Shown: positions 54,464 through 63,073 of the stretch, piece after piece
Layout of the letters: each line of letters begins with the position of its first letter
How positions within the stretch are numbered: position 1 is the first letter of the stretch
Origin: Actinokineospora alba
Lineage (GTDB): Bacteria; Actinomycetota; Actinomycetes; Mycobacteriales; Pseudonocardiaceae
Direction: 5' to 3'
Assembly: GCF_004362515.1 (NCBI RefSeq)
Contig: NZ_SNXU01000001.1
Location: 3,844,001-3,908,000, forward strand
Length of the DNA stretch: 64,000 bases
The notes under the pieces: model-generated
What the model was told of the DNA's origin: nothing
The model's input: only the letters and a program-made list of their open reading frames with translations
Databases searched by the model: none
Position numbers and translations under genes: made by a program

Positions 54464-55390
54464 TCAACTCGTGTAGTGGGTGAGCTTGTCCGGGTTCACG
54501 ATGTCGTAGATCGTGGCGATCTTGCCGTCGCGGACGGCGAAGGTGGTCACCCGTCGGGACAGTTCTCGGTGGGTGCCGTCGCTGGGGACGTCCGGTAGGG
54601 CCATGCCGATGTCGCCGTTGACGAGGACCAGTTGGCCCGCGCCCATGCTGTCCAGGCCGTACATCTGGATAAGGCCCAGCAGGAAGCGGCTGATCTTGTC
54701 GGGTCCGACGACGTGCTGGCGGGCGGTGCGGGCCTTGCCGTCGCTGTCGCCGATGAGGACGGCTTCCGGGTGCAGGAGGCCGACTATCCGACCAAGGTCG
54801 CCGGAGGCGAGGGCGGCCAGGAAGTCCTGGATCAGGGCGCCCTGTTCGGCCATGGCGGCGCGCGGTGGTGGGTCGGCGTCAGCCGCGGCTCGGCGGCCGC
54901 GGGAGGCGTGTTGGCGGGCGGTGGCGTCCGTGCAGCCCAGGGTGGCCGCGATCTCGCCGAACGGGACACCGAACGCGTCGTGGAGGACGAACGCCACGCG
55001 CTGTTCCGGCGTCAGCTTGTCCAGGACGACCAGCGCCGCCATGCGGACGCCGTCGTCGCGGACCACCGCGTCCAAAGGGTCCTCGCTGGTCGGGGTGCCG
55101 AACGGGGTGATCACCGGCTCGGGCAGCCAGGGGCCGACGTACCGCTCCCGGCGGGCCGTGGCCGAGCGCAGGCGGTCCAGGCAGATGCGGCCGACGACGG
55201 TGGTGAGCCAGCCGCGCAGGTCGCGGATCTCCTCGCGGGCCTGTCCGTCCAAACCGGACAGTCGCAGCCACGCCTCCTGGACGGCGTCCTCGGCGTCGGT
55301 CAGGGTGCTGGTCAGGCGGTATGCCACGCCGAGCAGGTGGGTGCGGTGCTCGGTGAAGCGCTCGGCCAGCGCGACGTCGCCTACGGTCAC
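54464..55390 (-). CDS. ECF41/SigJ-type RNA polymerase sigma factor
   Basis: A 308-aa product. Region 2 is RTHLLGVAYRLTSTLTDAED and AVQEAWLRL; region 4 is LTPEQRVAFVLHDAFGVPFG and EIAATLGCTDATARQHASRG. The C-terminal SnoaL-like domain ends VRDGKIATIYDIVNPDKLTH, with the NPDKL motif that defines ECF41. This domain regulates the sigma factor, so no anti-sigma gene is expected. TAGGAT (antisense of 55397-55402) ends 6 nt before the GTG. Confidence 0.92.
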   Translation of the reverse strand: MTVGDVALAERFTEHRTHLLGVAYRLTSTLTDAEDAVQEAWLRLSGLDGQAREEIRDLRGWLTTVVGRICLDRLRSATARRERYVGPWLPEPVITPFGTPTSEDPLDAVVRDDGVRMAALVVLDKLTPEQRVAFVLHDAFGVPFGEIAATLGCTDATARQHASRGRRAAADADPPPRAAMAEQGALIQDFLAALASGDLGRIVGLLHPEAVLIGDSDGKARTARQHVVGPDKISRFLLGLIQMYGLDSMGAGQLVLVNGDIGMALPDVPSDGTHRELSRRVTTFAVRDGKIATIYDIVNPDKLTHYTS

Positions 55391-55450
55391 GGCTCCATCC
55401 TAATGACCGGCCGGTCGTCGCTCAGGGCACCGCGCCTAGACTCGTCTGTT

Positions 55451-57352
55451 GTGGCTGGGCGAATCCGGGAAAGTGACATAGCGCAGGTACGCGAGCGCAG
55501 CCGGATCGACGAGATCGTCGGCGAGTACGTGGCTCTCCGCAGCGCGGGTGGCGGCGCGCTCAAGGGGCTGTGCCCGTTCCACGACGAGAAGACGCCGTCG
55601 TTCAACGTGCGGCCGACGCATGGGACGTTCCACTGCTTCGGCTGCGGCGAGGGCGGCGACGTGATCGCCTTCGTGATGAAGATCGACCACCTCTCGTTCG
55701 TCGAGTCCGTCGAGCGGCTGGCCGAACGGGTCGGGCTGCAGCTCACCTACGAAGGCGGCGGGACCAGCGTCCAGCGCGACCGCAGCACCCGCTCGCGGCT
55801 CGTCGACGCGCACCGCGCCGCCGCCGAGTTCTACGCCGAGCAGTTGCGCGGCCCCGACGCGATCGTCGCCCGCGAGTTCCTCGCCGAGCGCGGGTTCGAC
55901 CAGGCCGCCGCGGCCACCTTCGGCTGTGGATACGCCCCCGCGGGCTGGGACAAGCTGACCAAGCACCTCCTCGGCCGCGGCTTCGAGGTGCAGGAACTGA
56001 TCAAGGCCGGTCTCGCCAAGGAGGGCAGGCAGGGCCCGATCGACCGGTTCCACCGCAGGCTCCTCTGGCCGATCAAGGACATCGGCGGCGACGTCGTCGG
56101 CTTCGGCGCGCGCAGGCTCTTCGACGACGACCAGATCCAGGCGAAGTACCTCAACACCAGTGAGAGCCCGATCTACAAGAAGTCCCAGGTGCTCTTCGGC
56201 CTCGACATGGCCAAGCGGGAGATCGCCAAGCGGCACCAAGTCGTCGTCGTCGAGGGCTACACCGACGTCATGGCCATGCACGCCGCCGGTGTGCTGACCG
56301 CGGTCGCGTCCTGCGGCACGGCGTTCGGCTCCGAGCACATCCTCGTCCTGCGTCGCCTGCTGATGGACGACGACGCCTTCCGCGGTGAGGTGATCTTCAC
56401 CTTCGACGGCGACGAGGCCGGTCAGAAGGCCGCGTTGAAGGCGTTCGACGACGACCAGCAGTTCTCCGCGCAGACCTTCATCGCCGTCGCCCCCGACGGC
56501 ATGGACCCCTGCGAGCTGCGGCAGGCCAAGGGCGAGGTGGCCGTGCGCGACCTCGTCGCCCGCAGGCAGCCGCTGTTCGCCTTCGCGATCCGCGCCGAAC
56601 TCGCCTCCCACGACCTCGACACCGCCGAGGGCCGGGTCGAGGCACTGCGCCGCACGGTCCCGATGGTGGCTCGGATCAAGGACCACTCCCTACGTGACGA
56701 GTACGCGCGCCAGCTCGCGGGCTGGGTCGGCTACGAGGACGTGGCCACCGTCGTGCGCCGGGTCCGGGAGAACGCGGGCGGCCCCACACCGGTGCGCCGC
56801 GGCAGGCCCGTGGACCCGAACCAGGGCGCGCTGGCCGTGGACGTCGAGGGACCGCCCAAGCCCGACCCGCGCGACCCGCGGCTCAACGCCCAGCGCGAGG
56901 TGCTCAAGCTGGCGCTGCAGGAACCGGCGCTCGCGGGCCCGATGTACGACTCGCTGCCGATGGAGGTCTTCACCGGCCCCGCGTACGCCGCGCTGCACCG
57001 CGCCATCCTGGACGCGGGCGGCACCGCGTGCGGGCTCGCCGGGATCGAGTTGCTGGAAGCGGTGACCAAGAACTGCACGGCGCAGTCGGTGAAGGCGCTT
57101 GTCAGCGAGCTGGCCGTCGAGCCGATGCCGCTGCCGAACAAGAACGCCGCCGCCGAGCGCTACGCCTCGGCCATCCTCGCCGCCTTGCAGCGTGAGCTTG
57201 TCGCCCGCCAGATCGCCGACATCAAGTCGCGGCTGCAGCGGGTCTCGCCGATCGAGCAGCCGGACGAAGCCCGCGCGCTCTGGGGTGACCTGGTAGCGAT
57301 GGAAGAGTGGTACAAGGCGTTGGGCAAGCAGGCCGCCGGAGGCATGGCATGA
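55451..57352 (+). CDS. dnaG: DNA primase DnaG
   Basis: A 633-aa product from GTG 55451. The CHC2 zinc site is GLCPFHDEKTPSFNVRPTHG plus FHCFGCGEGGDVIAFVM. The TOPRIM acidic motif is VVEGYTDVMAMHAAG, then FTFDGDEAGQKAALKA. The C-terminal part interacts with DnaB helicase. TAGACT at 55437-55442 ends 8 nt before the GTG. The upstream frame to 54632 is a repeat of antisense sequence and is rejected. Confidence 0.97.
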   Translation: MAGRIRESDIAQVRERSRIDEIVGEYVALRSAGGGALKGLCPFHDEKTPSFNVRPTHGTFHCFGCGEGGDVIAFVMKIDHLSFVESVERLAERVGLQLTYEGGGTSVQRDRSTRSRLVDAHRAAAEFYAEQLRGPDAIVAREFLAERGFDQAAAATFGCGYAPAGWDKLTKHLLGRGFEVQELIKAGLAKEGRQGPIDRFHRRLLWPIKDIGGDVVGFGARRLFDDDQIQAKYLNTSESPIYKKSQVLFGLDMAKREIAKRHQVVVVEGYTDVMAMHAAGVLTAVASCGTAFGSEHILVLRRLLMDDDAFRGEVIFTFDGDEAGQKAALKAFDDDQQFSAQTFIAVAPDGMDPCELRQAKGEVAVRDLVARRQPLFAFAIRAELASHDLDTAEGRVEALRRTVPMVARIKDHSLRDEYARQLAGWVGYEDVATVVRRVRENAGGPTPVRRGRPVDPNQGALAVDVEGPPKPDPRDPRLNAQREVLKLALQEPALAGPMYDSLPMEVFTGPAYAALHRAILDAGGTACGLAGIELLEAVTKNCTAQSVKALVSELAVEPMPLPNKNAAAERYASAILAALQRELVARQIADIKSRLQRVSPIEQPDEARALWGDLVAMEEWYKALGKQAAGGMA

Positions 57353-57891
57353 GGTTCCTCGACCGGCTGCTTGGCGGTGTTCCCAAGGGTTTCCCGGGCA
57401 AGCTGGACGCCGACGAGGCGGTCGCGGCCGCCGCGACCGTGCGCGGTGGCGGACACCTTGTCGCCACTTCCCATGGTCTCTGGGTGCCCGATGGCGAAGG
57501 AGCCCGGCGGATCGGCTGGCACCGCGTCGCCAAGGCGACCTGGGCGAGCGGGGTCTTCGTGATCATCGAGGCCGAGGAGTCGGAGACGGTCGGAGACGCC
57601 GTCGTCCTGGCCGACCTCCCGCCGCTCAAGATCGTTGTCGAAGCCCCCGGCAAGCTGCCGCAAGCGGTGCACAAGCGGGTGACCGGGTCGATCCGGTCGC
57701 GGCACCACCGCGAGCTTCCCGGTGGGGGAGCGTGGTTCGTGCAACGCAAAGTGCCTGGTCAGGACGGCACTGTCCTGCAGGTGCGGCCCGACCCAGGAAC
57801 CGATCTCGACGCCGTGCGCGCTGTCGTCGCCGAAGTGTCGGCCAAGATCGCCGAGGCGAAAGACCTCGCGGACCACGACCTGGACGGCTAG
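57349..57891 (+). CDS. Unrecognised 180-aa protein after dnaG
   Basis: ATG 57349 overlaps the dnaG stop. FLDRLLGGVPKGFPGKLDAD, HLVATSHGLWVPDGEGARR, IGWHRVAKATW, PLKIVVEAPGKLPQAVHKRV and TGSIRSRHHRELPGGGAWFV are striking. No membrane part. I believe this follows dnaG in other actinobacteria, but I do not know its function. Its TAG stop is followed at once by the large palindrome at 57892. Confidence 0.7.
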   Translation: MRFLDRLLGGVPKGFPGKLDADEAVAAAATVRGGGHLVATSHGLWVPDGEGARRIGWHRVAKATWASGVFVIIEAEESETVGDAVVLADLPPLKIVVEAPGKLPQAVHKRVTGSIRSRHHRELPGGGAWFVQRKVPGQDGTVLQVRPDPGTDLDAVRAVVAEVSAKIAEAKDLADHDLDG

Positions 57892-57917
57892 GCTAACAGT
57901 ACGATCGTACTGTTAGC
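57892..57917. promoter_or_regulatory. Perfect 26-bp palindrome upstream of the methyltransferase gene
   Basis: Half-site GCTAACAGTACGA is followed by its exact reverse complement with no spacer. It begins one base after the TAG stop of the preceding gene and ends 10 nt before the ATG at 57928, overlapping the ribosome-site region. Core GTACGATCGTAC is typical of TetR-family operators. No TetR gene is adjacent; a trans-acting repressor is likely. Confidence 0.75.
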
Positions 57918-57927
57918 GGGAGGCTGC

Positions 57928-58692
57928 ATGTGGGACCCCGAGAAGTACCTGGCTTTCGGCGACAACCGCGGACGTCCGTTCTTCGATCTGGTCGCCCGGG
58001 TCGGCGCTGAGTCGCCCAGGGCGGTGGTCGACCTCGGGTGCGGCCCGGGAAATCTCACCGAGACCCTCGCGCTGCGCTGGCCGCGAGCCGAGCTGACCGG
58101 GTTCGACTCCTCGCCGGAGATGGTCGAGGCCGCCCGCGCTCGCGGGGTGGCCGCGCACGTGCGCGGCATCGAGAGCTGGCAGCCCGCCGACGACACCGAT
58201 GTCGTGATCAGCAACGCCGCCCTGCAGTGGGTCCCCGGCCATGTCGAGCTGCTCCGCGAGTGGGTCCGGCGGCTCCCGTCCGGCGCGTGGATCGCCGTCC
58301 AGGTGCCGGGCAACTTCGCCGCCCCGTCGCACCGGATCATCCGCGAACTGGCCCGTGAACCGCACTGGCGGGAGCGCCTTGAGTCGATCGTCCTGCGCGA
58401 GGACGGCACCGTGCTCGACCCCGCCGGGTACGCCGAGGTCATGGCGGACGCGGGCTGCGACGTCGACGCCTGGGAGACCACGTACCAGCATCGCCTCAGC
58501 GGCCGCAATCCCGCGCTGGAGTGGGTCACCGGGACCGCGCTGCGACCGATCCGCGCGGCGCTGTCGGACGGCGAGTGGGCGGATTTCCGCTCGGCCATCG
58601 CCCCGCGCATGCTGGAGGCGTATCCGCCGCGTTCGGACGGCACGACGTGGTTCTCGTTCCGTAGGATCTTCTTCGTGGCGAGGACTCCGTGA
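57928..58692 (+). CDS. tam: Trans-aconitate 2-methyltransferase-like SAM methyltransferase
   Basis: A 254-aa product with a GGGAGG ribosome site. The SAM-binding loop is VVDLGCGPGNLTETLALRWP, with LTGFDSSPEMVEAARARGVA and NAALQWVPGH, close to Tam. The C-terminus WETTYQHRLSG also matches. It methylates trans-aconitate, an aconitase inhibitor. The stop overlaps the MOSC GTG (GTGA). Confidence 0.9.
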   Translation: MWDPEKYLAFGDNRGRPFFDLVARVGAESPRAVVDLGCGPGNLTETLALRWPRAELTGFDSSPEMVEAARARGVAAHVRGIESWQPADDTDVVISNAALQWVPGHVELLREWVRRLPSGAWIAVQVPGNFAAPSHRIIRELAREPHWRERLESIVLREDGTVLDPAGYAEVMADAGCDVDAWETTYQHRLSGRNPALEWVTGTALRPIRAALSDGEWADFRSAIAPRMLEAYPPRSDGTTWFSFRRIFFVARTP

Positions 58693-59390
58693 GCGGCGCG
58701 TTGAAGGTCGAGTTGGTCGCCCGCTACCCGGTCAAGGCGCTGCGCGGGGAGTCGATCGAGGTGATCGAACTCGACGAGCGCGGAGTCGTCGGCGACCGCC
58801 GATGGGCGCTGCGCGCCGAGAACGGCAAGTTCGGGTCGGGCAAGAGCACTCGGCGGTTCACCTACCTGCCGCGTCTGCTGGAGATGTCCTCACGGGTGCT
58901 CTGGGGCATCCACACGGTCGTCGAACTGCCCGACGGCCGCGAGTACGCCACGGTCGACCCGAAGGTGCACGGGGCCGTCTCGGAGGTCGTCGGCGCACCG
59001 GTGACGGTGGCCGAGGAGGCCGAGATCTCCCACCTCGACGACTCGCCCGTGCACCTGCTGACGGGCGCTTCGCTGCGCTGGATGGCCGACCAGGTCGGCG
59101 ACGCCGAGGTGGACTGGCGGCGGTTCCGGCCCAACATCCTCGTCGACTGCGCGGGCGACAACCGGGTCGAGGACGACTGGATCGGCCGCAGGCTGGAGAT
59201 CGGCACCGCCGAGGTCGAGATCACCGGCCTCGCCGTCCGCTGCGCCGTCATCGGCCACGCGCTCGACCGGGAACCGGACCGCCCGGACCTCCTCGCCGCG
59301 CTGACAGACCACGACCTGACGATCGGCGCCTACGCGAAGGTCATCCGACCGGGCGTCGTCGGAACCGGCGACCCGCTGCGCTTCCGCTAG
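58689..59390 (+). CDS. MOSC-domain protein
   Basis: A 233-aa product: N-terminal MOSC beta barrel (KVELVARYPVKALRGESIEV) and C-terminal MOSC with RRFRPNILVDCAGDNRVEDD and the conserved Cys in GLAVRCAVIGHAL. MOSC proteins carry sulfur or reduce N-hydroxylated compounds with molybdenum cofactor. Coupled to tam. Its TAG is shared as a CTAG with the convergent gene. Confidence 0.85.
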   Translation: MSGALKVELVARYPVKALRGESIEVIELDERGVVGDRRWALRAENGKFGSGKSTRRFTYLPRLLEMSSRVLWGIHTVVELPDGREYATVDPKVHGAVSEVVGAPVTVAEEAEISHLDDSPVHLLTGASLRWMADQVGDAEVDWRRFRPNILVDCAGDNRVEDDWIGRRLEIGTAEVEITGLAVRCAVIGHALDREPDRPDLLAALTDHDLTIGAYAKVIRPGVVGTGDPLRFR

Positions 59391-59569
59391 CGGCGGCGGA
59401 CCTTCTCGCCGACCTTCTCCCCGATCTTCGCCCGCGCGATCCCCGCCGCACCCTGCACCGCGGGGTGATCGGCGATCCGTCGGTAGGTGCGCATGATCTG
59501 GTCGTAGCGGGCACGGCCGGCCTTGGAGCCGAGCACGTACCCCACACCGGCCCCCAACAGGAACCCCAT
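59387..59569 (-). CDS. Small YtxH-like Gly-rich membrane protein
   Basis: A 60-aa product from ATG 59569; GTG 59572 is possible (GGGAGG 9-12 nt upstream). It begins GFLLGAGVGYVLGSKAGRAR, then YDQIMRTYRRIADHP, and ends in basic residues. The single short membrane or amphipathic N-terminus resembles YtxH-type proteins. Function unknown. Confidence 0.65.
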   Translation of the reverse strand: MGFLLGAGVGYVLGSKAGRARYDQIMRTYRRIADHPAVQGAAGIARAKIGEKVGEKVRRR

Positions 59570-59728
59570 CACGATGCTTCGCCTCCCGGATGCGCGGACT
59601 TTGCCCCGCCCATCCTTCCCTACCTGGGCGCCGCGTGCCGAGGCCGCATATGGGTACCCCCTTGCGAAAGGTCGTTGCCGGGGTGCGATAGAGTTGCTCC
59701 AACGTTGAGCCACGGTTCAACGGAGCAA

Positions 59729-59801
59729 TCCTCCATAGCTCAATTGGCAGAGCATGCGACTGTTAATCGCAGGGTTGTTGGTTCGAGTCCAACTGGAGGA
59801 G
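59729..59801 (+). tRNA. tRNA-Asn (GTT)
   Basis: A 73-nt cloverleaf. Acceptor TCCTCCA pairs with TGGAGGA, discriminator G. The anticodon stem TGCGA/TCGCA has loop CTGTTAA with anticodon GTT. The T arm reads GTTGG TTCGAGT CCAAC. CCA is not encoded. Confidence 0.95.
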
Positions 59802-59805
59802 CTTC

Positions 59806-59831
59806 CGCCCCAGGTCAGCGCACCTGGGGCG
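59806..59831 (+). terminator. Rho-independent terminator after tRNA-Asn
   Basis: CGCCCCAGGT pairs with ACCTGGGGCG around a 6-nt loop and is followed by TTTACTTT, a rare U-rich tail in this window. Confidence 0.8.
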
Positions 59832-59895
59832 TTTACTTTCCCTCGATTTCGGCAAGATCGCCCATGGCTGCGGCCTGGGTAGGATCGGTCGGGTG

Positions 59896-59972
59896 GGGGC
59901 GGTAGCTCAGTTGGTCAGAGCAGGGGACTCATAATCCCTTGGCCGTGGGTTCGAGCCCCACCCGCCCCACCA
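59896..59972 (+). tRNA. tRNA with CAT anticodon (elongator Met or Ile2)
   Basis: A 77-nt gene including encoded CCA. Acceptor GGGGCGG pairs with CCGCCCC, discriminator A. The anticodon loop CTCATAA holds CAT. The G1-C72 pair excludes initiator tRNA. The variable and T regions resemble the Ile2 (lysidine) tRNA of E. coli as much as Met, so identity is open. It is the probable integration site of the element that follows. Confidence 0.85.
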
Positions 59973-60016
59973 CTTGACCAGCGGAAACGCTGGAGTCATG
60001 ATCCAAATGACTGCGG

Positions 60017-61221
60017 ATGACTGTGCAGATGACGGCAAGCGTTGCTAGGCTCGCCGTCACGCCACGTCCCAAGGACGACATATCGCAGATCCGGCAGCGG
60101 GGGAACTCGCTCCAGGTCTCCGTCTTCGCAGGCACCGATCCGATCGCCGGGAAGCGCCTGTACCTCTCGGACTCGACTACCGATCCAGCCGAGGCCAAGC
60201 GCATCCGAGCGAAGTTCCGCGCGCAGGTCGCCGAGCAGCGCAGCGCCAGGACCAAGGCGACGTTCCGCCACACGATCGACGAGTGGCTCAAGGTCCACGA
60301 GATCGAGGAAACGACGCGGCAGAGCTACGACATGTACGTGCGGCTCTACATCGGGCCAGCTCTGGGGAAATCTCCCGCCGGCAAGATCACCGCGCGCGTG
60401 CTCGAACAGTTCTACGCTCACCTCCGGCGCTGCGCCCGCCTCTGCGACGGCAAGCCGTTCGTAGAGCACGTGCAGGAAGGCCCACACGAGTGCCGCACGG
60501 TGAAGCACCGGCGCCCGCCCGGCCGGATGCCCGCGGCTGGATACCCGCCGCACGACTGCGCCGACAAGGGCTGCCGTGTCATCGAGTGCAAGCCGCACGA
60601 GTGCACGAGGCTCTCGAACTCGACGATCCTCAAAATCCACTTCATGATCAGCGGCGCACTTGCCGCTGCGCTTCGGTGGGAATGGATCGTGTCTAACCCG
60701 GCCGAGGTAGCCCAGAAGCCGCGCCAGCCGATTCCGCAGCCCAATCCGCCAACGGTCGAGCAGGCTGGGCAGATCCTCGCCGCGGCGTGGGAGCAGGACG
60801 AGGACCGGGGCACGTTGGTGTGGTTGGTCATGGTGACCGGCCTACGCCGCGCGGAGGTTCTCGGATTGCGGTGGAGCCACTTCGACCTCAAGGGCCGGAC
60901 TCTCAAGGTCCAGCGGAACTACCTGTTCTCGCACGAGCCCAGCCGAGACCGCCCTTATCACCCCGATGCGTGAGCCACCGCTACGCCAACATGTGCGCCG
61001 CCATCGGTATCGACTCTCACCTGCACGCTCTGCGCCACTACTCGGCAACCGAGTTGATCACAGCGGGCGTCGACCTCCGCACAGTCGCCGGACGCCTTGG
61101 ACACGGCGGTGGTGGCGCCACCACCTTGCGGGTCTATGCAGCCTGGGTAGGTGAGTCTGACCGCCGAGCGGCTGACATTCTCGGCGGCCGTATGCGACGG
61201 CCACCATCACCGAACCCGTAG
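60017..61221 (+). pseudogene. Tyrosine site-specific integrase, disrupted
   Basis: The frame at 60017-60973 encodes the N-terminal SAM-like core-binding domain (QSYDMYVRLYIGPALG), a cysteine-rich insert and the first catalytic Arg (VMVTGLRRAEVLGLRW). It then ends at a TGA. The C-terminal part continues one frame away at 60974-61221 with SHLHALRHYSATELITAGVD and RVYAAWV (catalytic Tyr). The stop arises from loss of one G, and a stretch of the catalytic domain between NYLF and SHEPSRD seems missing. It lies 44 nt after the tRNA and is clearly element-encoded. Confidence 0.85.
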
Positions 61222-61249
61222 GACGCATATCGACGGCGTAGTAGGGGGT

Positions 61250-61486
61250 GTCCGATACGCAGACATGTGCGCCGCCCTGGGCATCGACAGCCATCTCCAC
61301 GCCCTACGGCACTACTCGGCGACTGAGCTGCTACCGCTGGAGTCGACCTCTGCACGGTCGCAGGCCGCCCTCGGCCACGGCGGCGGCGGAGCGACGACTT
61401 TGCGCGTCTGCGCGGCTTGGGCGGGCGAGTCCGACCGACGAGCGGCTGAGATTCTGGGTGGCCGGCTCAAGCGGCCCGGCGGCTAG
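61250..61486 (+). pseudogene. Second, decayed integrase C-terminal fragment
   Basis: ADMCAALGIDSHLHALRHYS to LGHGGGGATTLRVCAAWAGE repeats the end of the first integrase but is diverged. Compared with copy 1, one indel shifts the frame after SATELL and a second restores it before LGHGGGG. The catalytic Tyr is Cys (RVCAAW), so it is inactive. It has no N-terminal part. The TAG stop shares a CTAG with the convergent pentapeptide gene. Confidence 0.8.
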
Positions 61487-62850
61487 CGGCCCTCTGTCGC
61501 AGCCTCGTTTGTTGCCGCCTTCTCGTGTAGCTGGATGACTTTCAGAACTTCGCGCGGTGTGCCGAGTGTGAAGGTTGCGCTATGGAGCCAGGGATCGTCC
61601 CCATTGAATGTTGTCCCGACAAAGTTGGCGGGTCCGTCGAAGATGGTTCCAACAAAACCACACTCGCCCGAAAAAGTGGCATTTGAGAAATTAGCTCGAC
61701 CGGAAAATTGTGCCGCATCGAGTTGAACGCCCTCAGTAAATTTTACGCCCGCAAAATGTGCCTCGTCAGCGAAAGTCGCGCCGATAAACAATGCTGGACC
61801 CATGAATATCGATTGTCGAAAGAGCGTCATTCCGGAAAATTGCGCATCCCCAAAAGATCCGCCCCGGTTGAACGTGCAGTCAACGAAATTTGCGGAGCTG
61901 TGAAACCTTGCTCCGCTAAATCCTGGGCCGAACGTGAATGTCGTCTTTATGAAGTATGCACCCTCGTGGAAGGATGCGCCGGTGAACATGGCTGTCCGGA
62001 CATGGGCGCCTACCAACTGGAAGTTGATTAGCGCTGCCCCAGTAAGGTCGAGGTCGATTTCCTCCCAAAACATGTCTTCGGGCTGAGGTGTTAGGTGCTG
62101 CTTGAGTAGGCGTTGCGCCGCAAGACGAACCTCGCGTTCCTGTATCCGCTCGTTGTAGAGGGAAATGACATCGTTATCCGCGCAGTCGTCGAGCGGCTCG
62201 CCTGGAAGCGTATAAGGCATCCGTAGGTACGCGCACAATACGTTGACGATCGTTTGACGTTGAGCAGGATTATTTTGAGCCACTCTCTCGAGGGCGTAAA
62301 GCCCGCCCAGTCGTACATGGGCCTTGTCTGAGCCCAATTGTTCGACGGCCTTCGTGTATTGCTCGGTGATGCGTTTCTCTCCCGCGTCGTGGGATAAGTC
62401 TGCTGCCGCCGCTTCCTGATGCCATTGCCTACGGACAGCTAGCAAGAGGGCGAATATGCCAGCAGTGGCCGCGCCGATGCTCAGTCCAGTTTTGATGGCA
62501 TCAACACGGGCGGCTGCGGGGTCGGTCGCTCTGATGGCTTCGCTAAGGAGCCAAGATGTTGATCCCCAAGTTACCCCGGCGACAATAGCAGCTGCGATTG
62601 CAACCATCCACCAGGTCAGGCGGGGAGGAGTCTTTCCGGGTCGGCCGATGCCGAGTAAGCGGCAGGCGAGAACCACCGCGATTAGGGCTGCATTGATGAG
62701 TGCAATCAGCAATCCATGGCGCCAAATCCAGCCGAGGAAGGCTGGCCAGTCGATCCAGCCAGCGATGGCAGTTGCCCTCCACAGAGCGAGGCCCGCGAGC
62801 AGGATCAGGAGGATGCTCACAAGTTCGCGACTCGCGGAGGTAGATTTCAT
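61483..62850 (-). CDS. Pentapeptide-repeat membrane protein
   Basis: A 455-aa product. Residues about 10-145 hold four hydrophobic helices; a linker includes KAVEQLGSDKAHVRLGGLYA. From residue 280 to 440 there are some 26 A(D/N)LxF-type pentapeptides (FHEGAYFIKTTF, FSGRANFSNATF). These form a right-handed beta helix. Lower GC and codon use differ from the neighbours, suggesting transfer. Pentapeptide proteins sometimes mimic DNA; the target of this family is unknown. Confidence 0.9.
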   Translation of the reverse strand: MKSTSASRELVSILLILLAGLALWRATAIAGWIDWPAFLGWIWRHGLLIALINAALIAVVLACRLLGIGRPGKTPPRLTWWMVAIAAAIVAGVTWGSTSWLLSEAIRATDPAAARVDAIKTGLSIGAATAGIFALLLAVRRQWHQEAAAADLSHDAGEKRITEQYTKAVEQLGSDKAHVRLGGLYALERVAQNNPAQRQTIVNVLCAYLRMPYTLPGEPLDDCADNDVISLYNERIQEREVRLAAQRLLKQHLTPQPEDMFWEEIDLDLTGAALINFQLVGAHVRTAMFTGASFHEGAYFIKTTFTFGPGFSGARFHSSANFVDCTFNRGGSFGDAQFSGMTLFRQSIFMGPALFIGATFADEAHFAGVKFTEGVQLDAAQFSGRANFSNATFSGECGFVGTIFDGPANFVGTTFNGDDPWLHSATFTLGTPREVLKVIQLHEKAATNEAATEGR

Positions 62851-62902
62851 GTCGATTGCCTCACGTGTCCTGTTGCAAATAGGCGGGGAAATAGTTAGAA
62901 GT

Positions 62903-62933
62903 CTCCAGGGCGGGCTGCATCCCCGCCCTGGAG
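62903..62933. promoter_or_regulatory. 12-bp hairpin in the divergent gap of the accessory region
   Basis: CTCCAGGGCGGG pairs exactly with CCCGCCCTGGAG around a 7-nt loop, 53 nt upstream of the pentapeptide start and 141 nt before the XRE gene. It could be an operator or the terminator of a lost gene. No U-tract. Confidence 0.5.
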
Positions 62934-63073
62934 GTGTGCATCCAGTTGGAGTCCCAGATGCGCGTTCAAGGCTAGCGCCTGTCTGCTTTGGGTCAGCAGT
63001 GCTTGAATGGCACGTCCGTGCCTAGCTGCCCGTCGTACCCTCAGAGCTGATCTCCAAAATTGGGAGGAACGCG

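Noticed and set aside
54632..55450. Long N-terminal extension of the primase frame
   Set aside because: It lies antisense to the ECF41 sigma gene; DnaG proteins begin near AGRIRESDIAQVRERSRIDE.
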